Notes: generated by a model not told the origin, from the sequence alone. DNA of 5,082 bases from Oscillospiraceae bacterium (GCA_017396725.1 JAFQLA010000247.1:1-5082); one strand, 5' to 3'; numbered from the stretch's first letter, positions 1-4,736 are shown. Made by a program: numbers and translations.

Positions 1-242
1 GCGGAGGTGATCTTCTGCTCCTGATAACGGGCGGAGTGGGCATAGCGCAAAAAGGTCTGCCCCTGCGGGGTCAGGCGCAGGCGGCGGCCGTCATAGGAAA
101 AAAACTTTTGAGCGTAATGCTGCTCCAGATACTGAATGTGCTGCGTCACGGTGGGCTGGGTGATGCAAAGGATCTGAGCCGCCGCGTGATAATTCATGGT
201 GTCGCACAGGGTGAGAAAGGTCTCAATCCGGTAATCCAGCAT
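1..242 (-). CDS. LysR-family transcriptional regulator, N-terminal part (cut by window edge)
   Basis: The reverse strand reads 80 open codons from an ATG at 242-240 to the window edge, so the C-terminal effector-binding domain is missing here. The visible part is a typical LysR winged helix-turn-helix. It begins MLDYRIETFLTLCDTMNYHA, continues with an alanine-rich helix (residues 18-26), a recognition helix with TQPTVTQHIQYLEQ (28-41), and the wing motif FFSYDGRRLRLTPQG (47-61). These match the usual AA..L..SQP.vS..I..LE and L..R..r...LT..G pattern of the family. An AAGGAG ribosome binding site lies 7 nt before the ATG. The gene is divergent from the YeiH-family gene at 362, the common arrangement in which a LysR regulator activates its neighbour. 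By analogy with yeiE/yeiH of enterobacteria it may sense a sulfur compound, but the effector domain is not in view, so the ligand is unknown. Confidence 0.93.
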   Translation of the reverse strand, partial: MLDYRIETFLTLCDTMNYHAAAQILCITQPTVTQHIQYLEQHYAQKFFSYDGRRLRLTPQGQTFLRYAHSARYQEQKITS

Positions 243-266
243 AGCAGAACTCCTTGATAAGAAAAT

Positions 267-282
267 CAAATTAAATCATTTG
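267..282. promoter_or_regulatory. Candidate LysR recognition site (upstream inverted repeat)
   Basis: CAAAT (267-271) and ATTTG (278-282) form an inverted repeat with a 6-nt spacer. With a transcription start estimated near 328, the site sits at about -61 to -46. LysR-type regulators typically have their high-affinity recognition site around -65 to -50. The arms are only 5 bp in AT-rich DNA, so the position is more telling than the sequence. Confidence 0.4.
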
Positions 283-299
283 AATTGATAATTTGACCA
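270..299 (-). promoter_or_regulatory. Possible promoter of the LysR gene
   Basis: On the minus strand a -35-like TGGTCA (294-299) lies 18 nt from a -10-like TTTAAT (270-275). Four and five of six bases agree with sigma-A consensus. The region is AT-rich, so chance matches are easy and this is a weak call. If real, its -35 lies in the same inverted repeat (288-305) that covers the -35 of the divergent gene, which would suit negative autoregulation by the LysR protein. Confidence 0.3.
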
Positions 300-305
300 A
301 ATTAT
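288..305. promoter_or_regulatory. Candidate operator: 8-bp inverted repeat over the -35 box
   Basis: ATAATTTG (288-295) and CAAATTAT (298-305) are perfect 8-bp arms around a 2-nt centre (AC). The repeat contains the whole TTGACC -35 box of the YeiH-family gene. Its inner sequence ATTTG/CAAAT is the same pentamer as in the repeat at 267-282, in the opposite order. This matches the regulator-plus-activation-site layout of LysR promoters. Binding by the neighbouring LysR protein is inferred. Confidence 0.55.
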
Positions 306-321
306 AAAGGAAGATTATACT
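293..321 (+). promoter_or_regulatory. Sigma-A promoter of the YeiH-family gene
   Basis: TTGACC (293-298) and TATACT (316-321) are separated by exactly 17 nt; each differs from consensus at one base. The start of transcription would fall near 328, giving a leader of about 34 nt before the ATG at 362. The -35 box is embedded in an inverted repeat, so expression is probably controlled by the divergent LysR regulator. Confidence 0.75.
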
Positions 322-345
322 AAAGTCAAGGCAGGACCTGCCGGG

Positions 346-352
346 AAAGGAG
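346..352 (+). promoter_or_regulatory. Ribosome binding site that fixes the start of the YeiH-family gene
   Basis: AAAGGAG lies 9 nt before the ATG at 362. An in-frame GTG at 356 would be only 3 nt from it, too close for normal initiation, so ATG 362 is preferred. Confidence 0.75.
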
Positions 353-361
353 CGTGTGGCA

Positions 362-1402
362 ATGAAAAAATATGTGGAACTGATCCCCGGTGTAGCGGCG
401 GCATTTGTGCTGGCTTTTGCGGCCAAGTGGATCGAGAGTCTGATCCCTGTGCATGTGATCAGCGCAGGTGTTATCGCCATGTTTATCGGCATGATCATCA
501 ATCTCTTCCGTCAGCCCTCCGCGGGAATGGCCAAGGGATTGAAGTTTACTTCCAAAAAGCTTTTGAAGTTTGCCATTATCCTGCTGGGCGCGTCCTTGAG
601 TGTCTCCACCATTGTGGAGGTGGGTAAGCTGACGCTCTCTGCCATGATTTTCACTTTCATCATCTGCTTTGGCATCGGCCGCTTTGTGGGTAAAGCGCTT
701 GGCCTTAACTGGAAGGCTACGGGGCTTATTTCCAGCGGTCTTGCCATCTGCGGCGGCAGCGCCATTGCGGCGGTGGCTCCCACCATTGAAGCGGAGGACC
801 GAGATGTGGCCTACGCCATGTCTTCGGTATTCCTTTTTGACATGGTGATGATCGTTGTTTTCCCCATCCTTGGCGGCGCGCTGCATCTCAGCGATATTGC
901 CTACGGCCTTTGGGCAGGCACCGCCGTGAACGATACCTCCAGCGTGGTGGCGGCAGGCTATGCCTTTTCTGAGGCGGCAGGTGATTTTGCCACCATGGTG
1001 AAGCTGACCCGTACCCTTGCTTTTATCCCCATGGGGCTGGTATTTGCTTTTATCAATGTGCGGCTCAAGCGCAAAGAGGCAAGCAGCGGCGAGGTACATA
1101 CCAATGTGAAGATGACGTCTGTGTTTCCCTGGTTTATCCTTGGCTTCGTGGCGCTGGCTGTTATTAACAGCGTGGGTCTGATCCCTGCTTCCGTTTCCGC
1201 AGGCGCCAAATCCCTGAGTAAATTTCTGATGGTGGTGGCTTTGGCTGCCATCGGTCTCAATACCAGCTTTAAAGACATGAAAAAGGCGGGCCTTAAGCCG
1301 ATCCTTTACGGGTTGATCCTGTCCCTGCTTATCATTTTCGTGGTGCTGGCGGTAGAATTCGGTATGGAGAAGATCGGCTGGCTTACGATGCTGGCCGCAT
1401 GA
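362..1402 (+). CDS. YeiH/UPF0324-family putative sulfate exporter membrane protein
   Basis: The 346-residue product is an integral membrane protein with about ten hydrophobic segments, of full length for the YeiH/UPF0324 (putative sulfate exporter, PSE) family. Family hallmarks are AICGGSAIAA (residues 128-137), KLTRT (214-218) and the polar membrane motif AVNDTSSVVAAG (188-199), with GLNTSF near 298-303. The family is thought to export small sulfur-containing anions (sulfate, sulfite or sulfoacetate-like compounds) from the cytoplasm. The actual substrate here cannot be read from sequence. The start is ATG 362, set by AAAGGAG 9 nt upstream. It stands alone between a strong promoter at 293-321 and a terminator at 1415-1447. 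It faces away from a LysR gene, as expected for a sulfur-responsive regulator-transporter pair. Family assignment is firm; function is inferred from family naming. Confidence 0.93.
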   Translation: MKKYVELIPGVAAAFVLAFAAKWIESLIPVHVISAGVIAMFIGMIINLFRQPSAGMAKGLKFTSKKLLKFAIILLGASLSVSTIVEVGKLTLSAMIFTFIICFGIGRFVGKALGLNWKATGLISSGLAICGGSAIAAVAPTIEAEDRDVAYAMSSVFLFDMVMIVVFPILGGALHLSDIAYGLWAGTAVNDTSSVVAAGYAFSEAAGDFATMVKLTRTLAFIPMGLVFAFINVRLKRKEASSGEVHTNVKMTSVFPWFILGFVALAVINSVGLIPASVSAGAKSLSKFLMVVALAAIGLNTSFKDMKKAGLKPILYGLILSLLIIFVVLAVEFGMEKIGWLTMLAA

Positions 1403-1414
1403 GAGATAACACAG

Positions 1415-1447
1415 CAAAAGAGCCTTGGCTTAGCCAAGGCTCTTTTG
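1415..1447. terminator. Bidirectional intrinsic terminator between convergent genes
   Basis: A perfect 15-bp stem (1415-1429 paired with 1433-1447) with a 3-nt TTA loop. Its GC-rich core GAGCCTTGGC is flanked by AAAA on one side and TTTT on the other. It therefore ends in a T-run on either strand and can terminate both the YeiH-family gene (ends 1402) and the ECF S-subunit gene (minus strand, ends 1448). The stem directly abuts the stop codon of the latter. Confidence 0.88.
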
Positions 1448-1993
1448 TCATTTCGCAATGATTTTTGCTTTTTTCAAAGTCAGCACCAGTATGGGGATGA
1501 GGATAAGGTGCAGCGCGATGCCGGGCAGGGCGTTGGTAAAAGCGCCTGCAAGGAAAATAGCCCAGGTAAAGGGCTGGCCCATAGCGCCGTAGATCAAAAT
1601 GCAGACAAGCCCCCATACGCCGCGGCCCATCAGCATGGCAGATAGCAGGGCGAGGTAAACCGAGGAGGTTTTTTTCGGCAGCTTGCGGTACAAAAGCCCT
1701 CCCGCGAGGCCGTAAGTAAAAAGTTCAAAGGTCATGGCAAGACCGGTGGGCAGGGGAGGCGGCATGGAGAAGATCAGATAGCGGAGCATAGGCGCCACCG
1801 CGCCTACGGCAGCTGCCCACCATGGGCCGCACAAAAAGCCTGCAAGCAGCACGGGGATGTGCATGGGGCAGAGCATGCTGCCGATCTGGGGGATCTGACC
1901 GGTAAAGAAGGGGAGCACCATGCATAGAGCAAGGCACAGCGCCGAGTAGGCCAGATTACGGATGACATCATGCGAGTTGGAACGGATTTTCAC
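1448..1993 (-). CDS. ECF transporter S component (substrate-binding membrane subunit)
   Basis: The 181-residue product has about six membrane segments (roughly residues 11-31, 41-56, 58-77, 82-103, 111-136, 143-173). This is the size and fold expected of the S subunit of an energy-coupling factor vitamin importer, which binds the substrate and docks on a shared EcfA/EcfA'/EcfT module encoded elsewhere. Recognisable family segments are LPFFTGQIPQIGSMLCPMHI (27-46), LLAGFLCG (49-56) and the C-terminal FLAGAFTNALPGIALHLILI. The substrate is not identified. Pantothenate- or pyridoxine-like vitamins are possibilities from memory of similar annotations, not from evidence here. I chose GTG 1993 because AAGGGAG lies 10 nt upstream and the protein then starts MKIRSNSHDV just before the first helix. 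An in-frame ATG at 2044 lacks a well-placed ribosome binding site and would put the start inside a hairpin. The gene lies 106 nt downstream of the DUF3842 gene and probably shares its transcript. Confidence 0.88.
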   Translation of the reverse strand: MKIRSNSHDVIRNLAYSALCLALCMVLPFFTGQIPQIGSMLCPMHIPVLLAGFLCGPWWAAAVGAVAPMLRYLIFSMPPPLPTGLAMTFELFTYGLAGGLLYRKLPKKTSSVYLALLSAMLMGRGVWGLVCILIYGAMGQPFTWAIFLAGAFTNALPGIALHLILIPILVLTLKKAKIIAK

Positions 1994-2056
1994 AGATAGA
2001 ATACTCCCTTCAGATGTTTTGCCGTCTTGAACGGGAGTCCGCATCCTTGGGATGCG
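1994..2056 (-). promoter_or_regulatory. Structured leader that may sequester the ECF gene's ribosome binding site
   Basis: Read as minus-strand RNA, ACTCCC-G-TTC (2038-2029) can pair with GAAGGGAGT (2011-2003): nine pairs with one bulged G and a 17-nt loop. The second arm contains AAGGGAG, the ribosome binding site, so this stem would block translation. A competing hairpin, CCGT/ACGG (2034-2031 with 2025-2022), uses part of the same first arm, so the two helices exclude each other. Just upstream is a perfect 7-bp hairpin, CGCATCC-CAA-GGATGCG (2056-2040). The layout is that of a translational switch. I do not recognise a known riboswitch consensus (no TPP, FMN, cobalamin or folate core seen). 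Confidence 0.42.
2004..2010 (-). promoter_or_regulatory. Ribosome binding site of the ECF S-component gene
   Basis: AAGGGAG on the minus strand, 10 nt before GTG 1993. It decides the start codon. It also lies entirely inside a predicted stem (2003-2011 with 2029-2038). Confidence 0.6.
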
Positions 2057-2075
2057 ATTAAAAGGGAAACGAGAT

Positions 2076-2086
2076 CGGCTTGGCCG
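2076..2086. other. Short hairpin downstream of the DUF3842 gene
   Basis: CGGC and GCCG (4 bp) flank a 3-nt loop, CAA on the minus strand. It lies 13 nt after the DUF3842 stop codon. It is too short and lacks a directly following T-run, so I do not call it a terminator. It could slow decay or weakly attenuate read-through into the ECF gene. Confidence 0.3.
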
Positions 2087-2099
2087 GAAATTTTAGGGT

Positions 2100-2507
2100 T
2101 TACAGCATGGAGCGCAGCAGTTCCACGGCTTCATCCATCAGCTTGGAGAGGGTGAAATTCTGGGTGCCTACCACGATGTTGTTGCAATGGCTCACAGGGA
2201 AGAGCAGCTTTGTAGCGCTGCTTTGCCCCACGGCCACCGCCATGGTGGGGGTCACTTCCCCCATAAGAGAGTCCGCGGCAAGGATGCCGATGGGGCCTGC
2301 AATAATATCCGCCGTGCGGCATGCCACCACAACGGGGTTTTCCCCCGTGGCGCCGGCTTCGGCCCCTGCTTTGAGCATGGCGGAAGTGGCGATGGCGTTG
2401 GTGCCGATGGCAACGATCTCGCAGGGCAGCTGCGCGGCTTTGACCCGCTCGATAAAAAGCTTGCCGGAGTGACCGCTCCGACCGTCGATAACCACAACTT
2501 TTTTCAT
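2100..2507 (-). CDS. DUF3842 family protein of unknown function
   Basis: The 135-residue cytoplasmic protein starts MKKVVVIDGRSGHSGK, a beta strand followed by a glycine-rich turn as in nucleotide-binding Rossmann-like folds. It continues with GTNAIATSAMLKAGA (residues 35-49), GATGENP (52-58), IAGPIGI (69-75), and HCNN (107-110). These blocks match DUF3842 as I recall it, a family of small proteins common in Clostridia. No function is established that I know of, and nucleotide binding is only suggested by the N-terminal loop. Length is normal. Start ATG 2507 is supported by AAAGGG with 7 nt spacing (2515-2520); an upstream in-frame TTG at 2525 has no such support. It precedes the ECF S-subunit gene on the same strand with a 106-nt gap and no clear terminator, so the two are probably co-transcribed. 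Whether it assists vitamin uptake or use is open. Confidence 0.9.
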   Translation of the reverse strand: MKKVVVIDGRSGHSGKLFIERVKAAQLPCEIVAIGTNAIATSAMLKAGAEAGATGENPVVVACRTADIIAGPIGILAADSLMGEVTPTMAVAVGQSSATKLLFPVSHCNNIVVGTQNFTLSKLMDEAVELLRSML

Positions 2508-2549
2508 AGAAACGCCCTTTCGCAAATTCTCTTATATCCAGTTAATTTT

Positions 2550-2580
2550 ACTATAGGGCGCAAGGCTTTGCAAGGGGCAA
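2550..2580 (-). promoter_or_regulatory. Weak candidate promoter for the DUF3842-ECF unit
   Basis: On the minus strand TTGCCC (2575-2580) and TATAGT (2550-2555) are spaced 19 nt apart. This is longer than ideal and the boxes are imperfect. A second -10-like TATAAG (2531-2536) has no -35 partner at a normal distance. A promoter must lie in this AT-rich stretch if the unit is transcribed from here, but which one is uncertain. Confidence 0.28.
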
Positions 2581-2589
2581 AACTTTTGC
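2577..2589. repeat. 13-bp palindrome GCAAAACTTTTGC
   Basis: Two perfect 6-bp arms around a single central C. It abuts and overlaps the weak -35-like box of the minus-strand DUF3842 gene, so it could be an operator. No protein is assigned. It could also be chance in a region with several TGCAA-like words. Confidence 0.35.
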
Positions 2590-2636
2590 AGACCGCACGC
2601 CGTTGAAATGGTGAAGGAAATATGCTAAAGTGTGAT

Positions 2637-2677
2637 CCGGCAGGTTTTTTAAGGGTAACTTTGCGGTAAACCTGCGG
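2637..2677. repeat. Imperfect inverted repeat in the DUF3842/XRE intergenic region
   Basis: CC-G-GCAGGTTT (2637-2647) matches AAACCTGCGG (2668-2677) in inverted orientation: ten pairs with one extra G and a 20-nt centre. It lies upstream of the XRE promoter, so it is outside that gene's transcript and more likely a DNA site or remnant than an RNA hairpin. Confidence 0.4.
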
Positions 2678-2707
2678 TTTAGTAAACTCTACCTCCCTTC
2701 GGTTTAC
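2665..2707. promoter_or_regulatory. Cluster of four GTTTA half-sites at the XRE promoter (candidate operator)
   Basis: GTTTA occurs four times in alternating orientation: reverse at 2667-2671, forward at 2677-2681, reverse at 2683-2687 and forward at 2702-2706. The pairs form two inverted repeats, TAAACC-TGC-GGTTTA (2667-2681) and GTTTA-G-TAAAC (2677-2687). The last copy lies within the -35 box of the XRE gene. Such clusters usually bind a dimeric repressor, and autoregulation by the XRE protein is the simplest reading, though inferred. Confidence 0.5.
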
Positions 2708-2731
2708 TCCTTTGGAGCGGGGACTTATACT
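2703..2731 (+). promoter_or_regulatory. Sigma-A promoter of the XRE regulator gene
   Basis: TTTACT (2703-2708) and TATACT (2726-2731) are spaced 17 nt apart. Transcription would start near 2738, giving a short A-rich leader of about 25 nt before the ATG at 2763. A GTTTA half-site overlaps the -35 box. Confidence 0.65.
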
Positions 2732-2762
2732 CAAAACAACAAAAAGCAAAGGAGAAAAACAA

Positions 2763-3158
2763 ATGGCCAATACATCTATGGGTGAGATCATCAGCACCCT
2801 TCGCAAAGAAAAAGGTATGACACAGAAGGAACTGGCGGATATGCTCAATATCACCGACAAGGCGGTTTCCAAGTGGGAGCGGGATATTGCCTGCCCCGAT
2901 ACCCAGACGATTCCAAAACTGGCAGAGATCCTTGGGGTATCTCTTGAGGAGCTGATGAACGCAAAGGCGATACCTGCCGGCGGCCACAAGGGCGCGGATT
3001 ATCTGGTGGATACAGTTTTGAAAGCGGTGCCCATTGCCATGGGTGTAGCGGTAACTGTCATTTCGCTTTGGGGCGAGCTTCCTGTGGAATCGGGCTTGAG
3101 CATGCTGGGCATCGGCCTTGCCTGTGTGGGCATCCGTTCACTCAAAGAAAAGAACTGA
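2763..3158 (+). CDS. XRE-family helix-turn-helix regulator with hydrophobic C-terminal tail
   Basis: The 131-residue protein has an N-terminal Cro/C1-type DNA-binding domain (about residues 6-63). It contains LRKEKGMTQKELADMLNIT (13-31), the recognition helix DKAVSKWERD (32-41), and the closing helix IPKLAEILGVSLEELMN (50-66). After a short glycine-containing linker come two hydrophobic stretches (about 84-104 and 108-124) split by ELPVES, ending in basic RSLKEKN. This suggests a tail anchored in the membrane as a hairpin, a design seen in many Firmicute XRE proteins. ATG 2763 is chosen because AAAGGAG lies 8 nt upstream; an in-frame TTG at 2712 lies inside the promoter. The gene is monocistronic between its own promoter and the terminator at 3171-3201. 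Targets are unknown; GTTTA half-sites at its promoter point to autoregulation. Confidence 0.92.
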   Translation: MANTSMGEIISTLRKEKGMTQKELADMLNITDKAVSKWERDIACPDTQTIPKLAEILGVSLEELMNAKAIPAGGHKGADYLVDTVLKAVPIAMGVAVTVISLWGELPVESGLSMLGIGLACVGIRSLKEKN

Positions 3159-3170
3159 GGGCAGAAAAGA

Positions 3171-3201
3171 ACACCCGTTGGAATTTCCAACGGGTGTTTT
3201 T
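3171..3201. terminator. Bidirectional intrinsic terminator between the XRE gene and murC
   Basis: ACACCCGTTGGA (3171-3182) pairs perfectly with its complement at 3186-3197 around a 3-nt loop, and is followed by a T-run (3197-3201). On the minus strand the stem is followed by TCTTTTCT, so it can also stop murC transcription (murC ends at 3206). It begins 13 nt after the XRE stop codon. Confidence 0.9.
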
Positions 3202-3205
3202 CAAA

Positions 3206-4600
3206 TTATATGCATACAGGGGGTTTGGCAAGAAGCTTTTCTCCCGCGCGGAAGATATCGCCTGCGCCCACAGTGAGGATCAGATCGCCGGGCTGGGCCA
3301 GAGCGCGCAGCTCTTCCGCCACCTTATCCAGGGTGGAGCAATAGACCGCGCCGGGGATGTGGCGGCAGAGGTCCATGGAAGAGATGCCCTGAAGATTCTT
3401 TTCACGGGCGGCATAAATTTCCGCCAGGATCACAACATCGGGCAGTTGGAGTTCCTGAATGAATTCTTCGAAAAAGGCCTGGGTGCGGGAATAGGTGTGG
3501 GGCTGGAAGGCACAGATGACCCGCTTGTAGCCAAGATTGCGCACGGTGGAGAGGAGGGCGTGGAGCTCGCCGGGATGATGGGCATAATCGTCATAGATCT
3601 GCGCGCCGTTATATTCGCCCTTGTGCTCAAAGCGGCGGCCCGCACCGGTGAAAGAGGCGAGACCCGCAGCCACAGCCGTACCGCTGACGCCCAGCACATA
3701 GGCCGAGGCGGCGGCAGCGAGGGCATTGAGAATGTTGTGGTGGCCTGCTACCTGCAGCTCCACATGGGCATAGACCTCACCGCGGATCACCACATCGAAG
3801 GAGGGGAAACCGTTGGTGAAGGTGATATTTTCCGCTTTGCAGCAGGCGTCATTCTCCACGGCGAAGGTGAAAATATCGCGGTCAAAGTGATCCAGCGCCT
3901 CCATGGTGCCGGGATCGTCCGCGTTGGCGATGACATGGCCTGCGGTGGGGACCAGCTGAGCGAACTTGCGGAAAGAGTTTTCCACATCCTGCAGATCCTT
4001 GAAAAAGTCCAGATGATCGGCTTCCACATTCAGAATCACCGCCACGGTGGGGAAGAAGCTGAGGAAGGAATTGCAGTATTCGCAGGATTCGAGAATGATG
4101 GTGTTGCCGTGGCCCACGCGGTAACCGGAATGGAGCAGGGGCAAAGTGCCGCCGATCATTACGGTGGGATCAGCCTCCGCTGCCATGAAAACATGGGTGC
4201 ACATGGAAGTGGTGGTGGTCTTGCCGTGGGTGCCGGAAACGCAAAGAGCGTTCTTATAGTGCTGCATGATGGTGCCCCATGCCTGCGCGCGTTCGTAGAC
4301 GGGGATGCCGCGGGCGGCAGCGCCGGAGATCTCGGGATTATCATCCTTTACGGCAGCGGTACGGATCACGAAATCACAGTCGCCCAAATTTTCTGCCGCA
4401 TGACCCACTGCCACGGAAATACCCAACTGGCGCAGATGGAGAACAGAGTCGCTCTCGCTCATGTCAGAGCCCTGCACCTGAAGCCCCATGCCCCGCAGCA
4501 CTTCTGCCAAAGGGCACATGGATACCCCGCCGATGCCTACGAGATGCACCCGCTTGCCCGGAGCGATATATTCTTTAATGTTGACAGGATTATTCATCAT
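3206..4600 (-). CDS. murC: UDP-N-acetylmuramate--L-alanine ligase (MurC)
   Basis: MurC joins L-alanine to UDP-N-acetylmuramate using ATP, the first amino-acid addition in cytoplasmic peptidoglycan precursor synthesis. The 464-residue product is full length with all three Mur-ligase domains. The N-terminal substrate domain has the loop GIGGVSM (residues 22-28). The central ATPase domain has the P-loop GTHGKTTTTS (123-132), the acidic/histidine block ESCEYCNSFL (171-180), NVEADHLDFF (191-200), NADDP (226-230) and GHHNILNALAA (286-296). The C-terminal domain has GAGRRFEHKG (319-328), DDYAHHP (337-343), FQPHTYSRT (365-373), AEIYAARE (393-400) and GAGDI (445-449). No key motif is missing. ATG 4600 is preferred over the adjacent ATG 4597 because AAGGGGG lies 10 nt before the former. 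It stands alone between a divergent promoter region shared with cca and a terminator shared with the XRE gene; no other mur/fts gene is in view. Confidence 0.97.
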   Translation of the reverse strand: MMNNPVNIKEYIAPGKRVHLVGIGGVSMCPLAEVLRGMGLQVQGSDMSESDSVLHLRQLGISVAVGHAAENLGDCDFVIRTAAVKDDNPEISGAAARGIPVYERAQAWGTIMQHYKNALCVSGTHGKTTTTSMCTHVFMAAEADPTVMIGGTLPLLHSGYRVGHGNTIILESCEYCNSFLSFFPTVAVILNVEADHLDFFKDLQDVENSFRKFAQLVPTAGHVIANADDPGTMEALDHFDRDIFTFAVENDACCKAENITFTNGFPSFDVVIRGEVYAHVELQVAGHHNILNALAAAASAYVLGVSGTAVAAGLASFTGAGRRFEHKGEYNGAQIYDDYAHHPGELHALLSTVRNLGYKRVICAFQPHTYSRTQAFFEEFIQELQLPDVVILAEIYAAREKNLQGISSMDLCRHIPGAVYCSTLDKVAEELRALAQPGDLILTVGAGDIFRAGEKLLAKPPVCI

Positions 4601-4637
4601 GGCGGGAGATCCCCCTTGAAAAGCATTTTATAAAAAT

Positions 4638-4666
4638 ATTATACTAATCTTGAAAAGTATTAGCAA
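4638..4666 (-). promoter_or_regulatory. murC: Sigma-A promoter of murC
   Basis: On the minus strand TTGCTA (4661-4666) and a perfect TATAAT (4638-4643) are spaced 17 nt apart. The start would lie near 4631, giving a leader of about 30 nt to ATG 4600. Within its spacer are overlapping short inverted repeats (ATACT 4641-4645 with AGTAT 4656-4660; CTAAT 4644-4648 with ATTAG 4659-4663). Confidence 0.68.
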
Positions 4667-4679
4667 GTCAATTTATTAT
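4650..4679 (+). promoter_or_regulatory. cca: Probable promoter of cca, interleaved with the murC promoter
   Basis: TTGAAA (4650-4655) and TATTAT (4674-4679) are spaced 18 nt apart; each differs from consensus at one base. An alternative -10, TATAAT at 4677-4682, would need a 21-nt spacer. The -35 box lies inside the spacer of the murC promoter and vice versa. Confidence 0.5.
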
Positions 4680-4693
4680 AATAGAATACCAAA

Positions 4694-4715
4694 GCGGAAT
4701 TTTATCATTTTCCGC
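4694..4715 (+). other. Leader hairpin before the cca ribosome binding site
   Basis: GCGGAA (4694-4699) pairs with TTCCGC (4710-4715) around a 10-nt loop. It lies in the predicted cca leader, 6 nt before TAAGGAGG. It does not cover the ribosome binding site, so it may only stabilise the RNA 5' end or keep the site open. Confidence 0.4.
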
Positions 4716-4721
4716 GCGGGT

Positions 4722-4728
4722 AAGGAGG
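4722..4728 (+). promoter_or_regulatory. cca: Ribosome binding site that fixes the GTG start of cca
   Basis: AAGGAGG is a near-perfect match to the 16S rRNA tail and lies 8 nt before GTG 4737. An in-frame GTG at 4728 overlaps it and so cannot use it. Confidence 0.8.
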
Positions 4729-4736
4729 TGAAGCGC

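Noticed and set aside
326..1417. A 363-codon open frame on the minus strand opposite the YeiH-family gene
   Set aside because: It mirrors a clear membrane protein. The His/Lys/Gly-rich translation is typical of antisense frames, and it would run through the terminator stem and the promoter.
1994..2044. Longer ECF S-component starting at ATG 2044 (198 residues)
   Set aside because: No properly spaced ribosome binding site precedes it, the ATG lies in a perfect hairpin (2040-2056), and the extra 17 residues are polar and not like the family. GTG 1993 has AAGGGAG. The long start cannot be fully excluded.
2040..2090. Plus-strand resemblance to a cobalamin-riboswitch core (AAAAGGGAA ... GG)
   Set aside because: Only a few bases agree, the rest of the conserved core is absent, and no plus-strand gene follows within 600 nt.
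2187..2606. Plus-strand open frames opposite the DUF3842 gene
   Set aside because: They overlap a recognised family on the other strand, have no ribosome binding site, and show no domain.
2712..2762. Upstream TTG start extending the XRE protein by 17 residues
   Set aside because: The extension would begin inside the promoter, before the predicted transcription start, whereas ATG 2763 has an ideal AAAGGAG.
3068..4633. A 521-codon open frame on the plus strand opposite murC
   Set aside because: It is antisense to a complete MurC with every family motif. Its translation is rich in His/Gly with no recognisable domain, and it has no ribosome binding site. GC-rich codon use explains the lack of stops.
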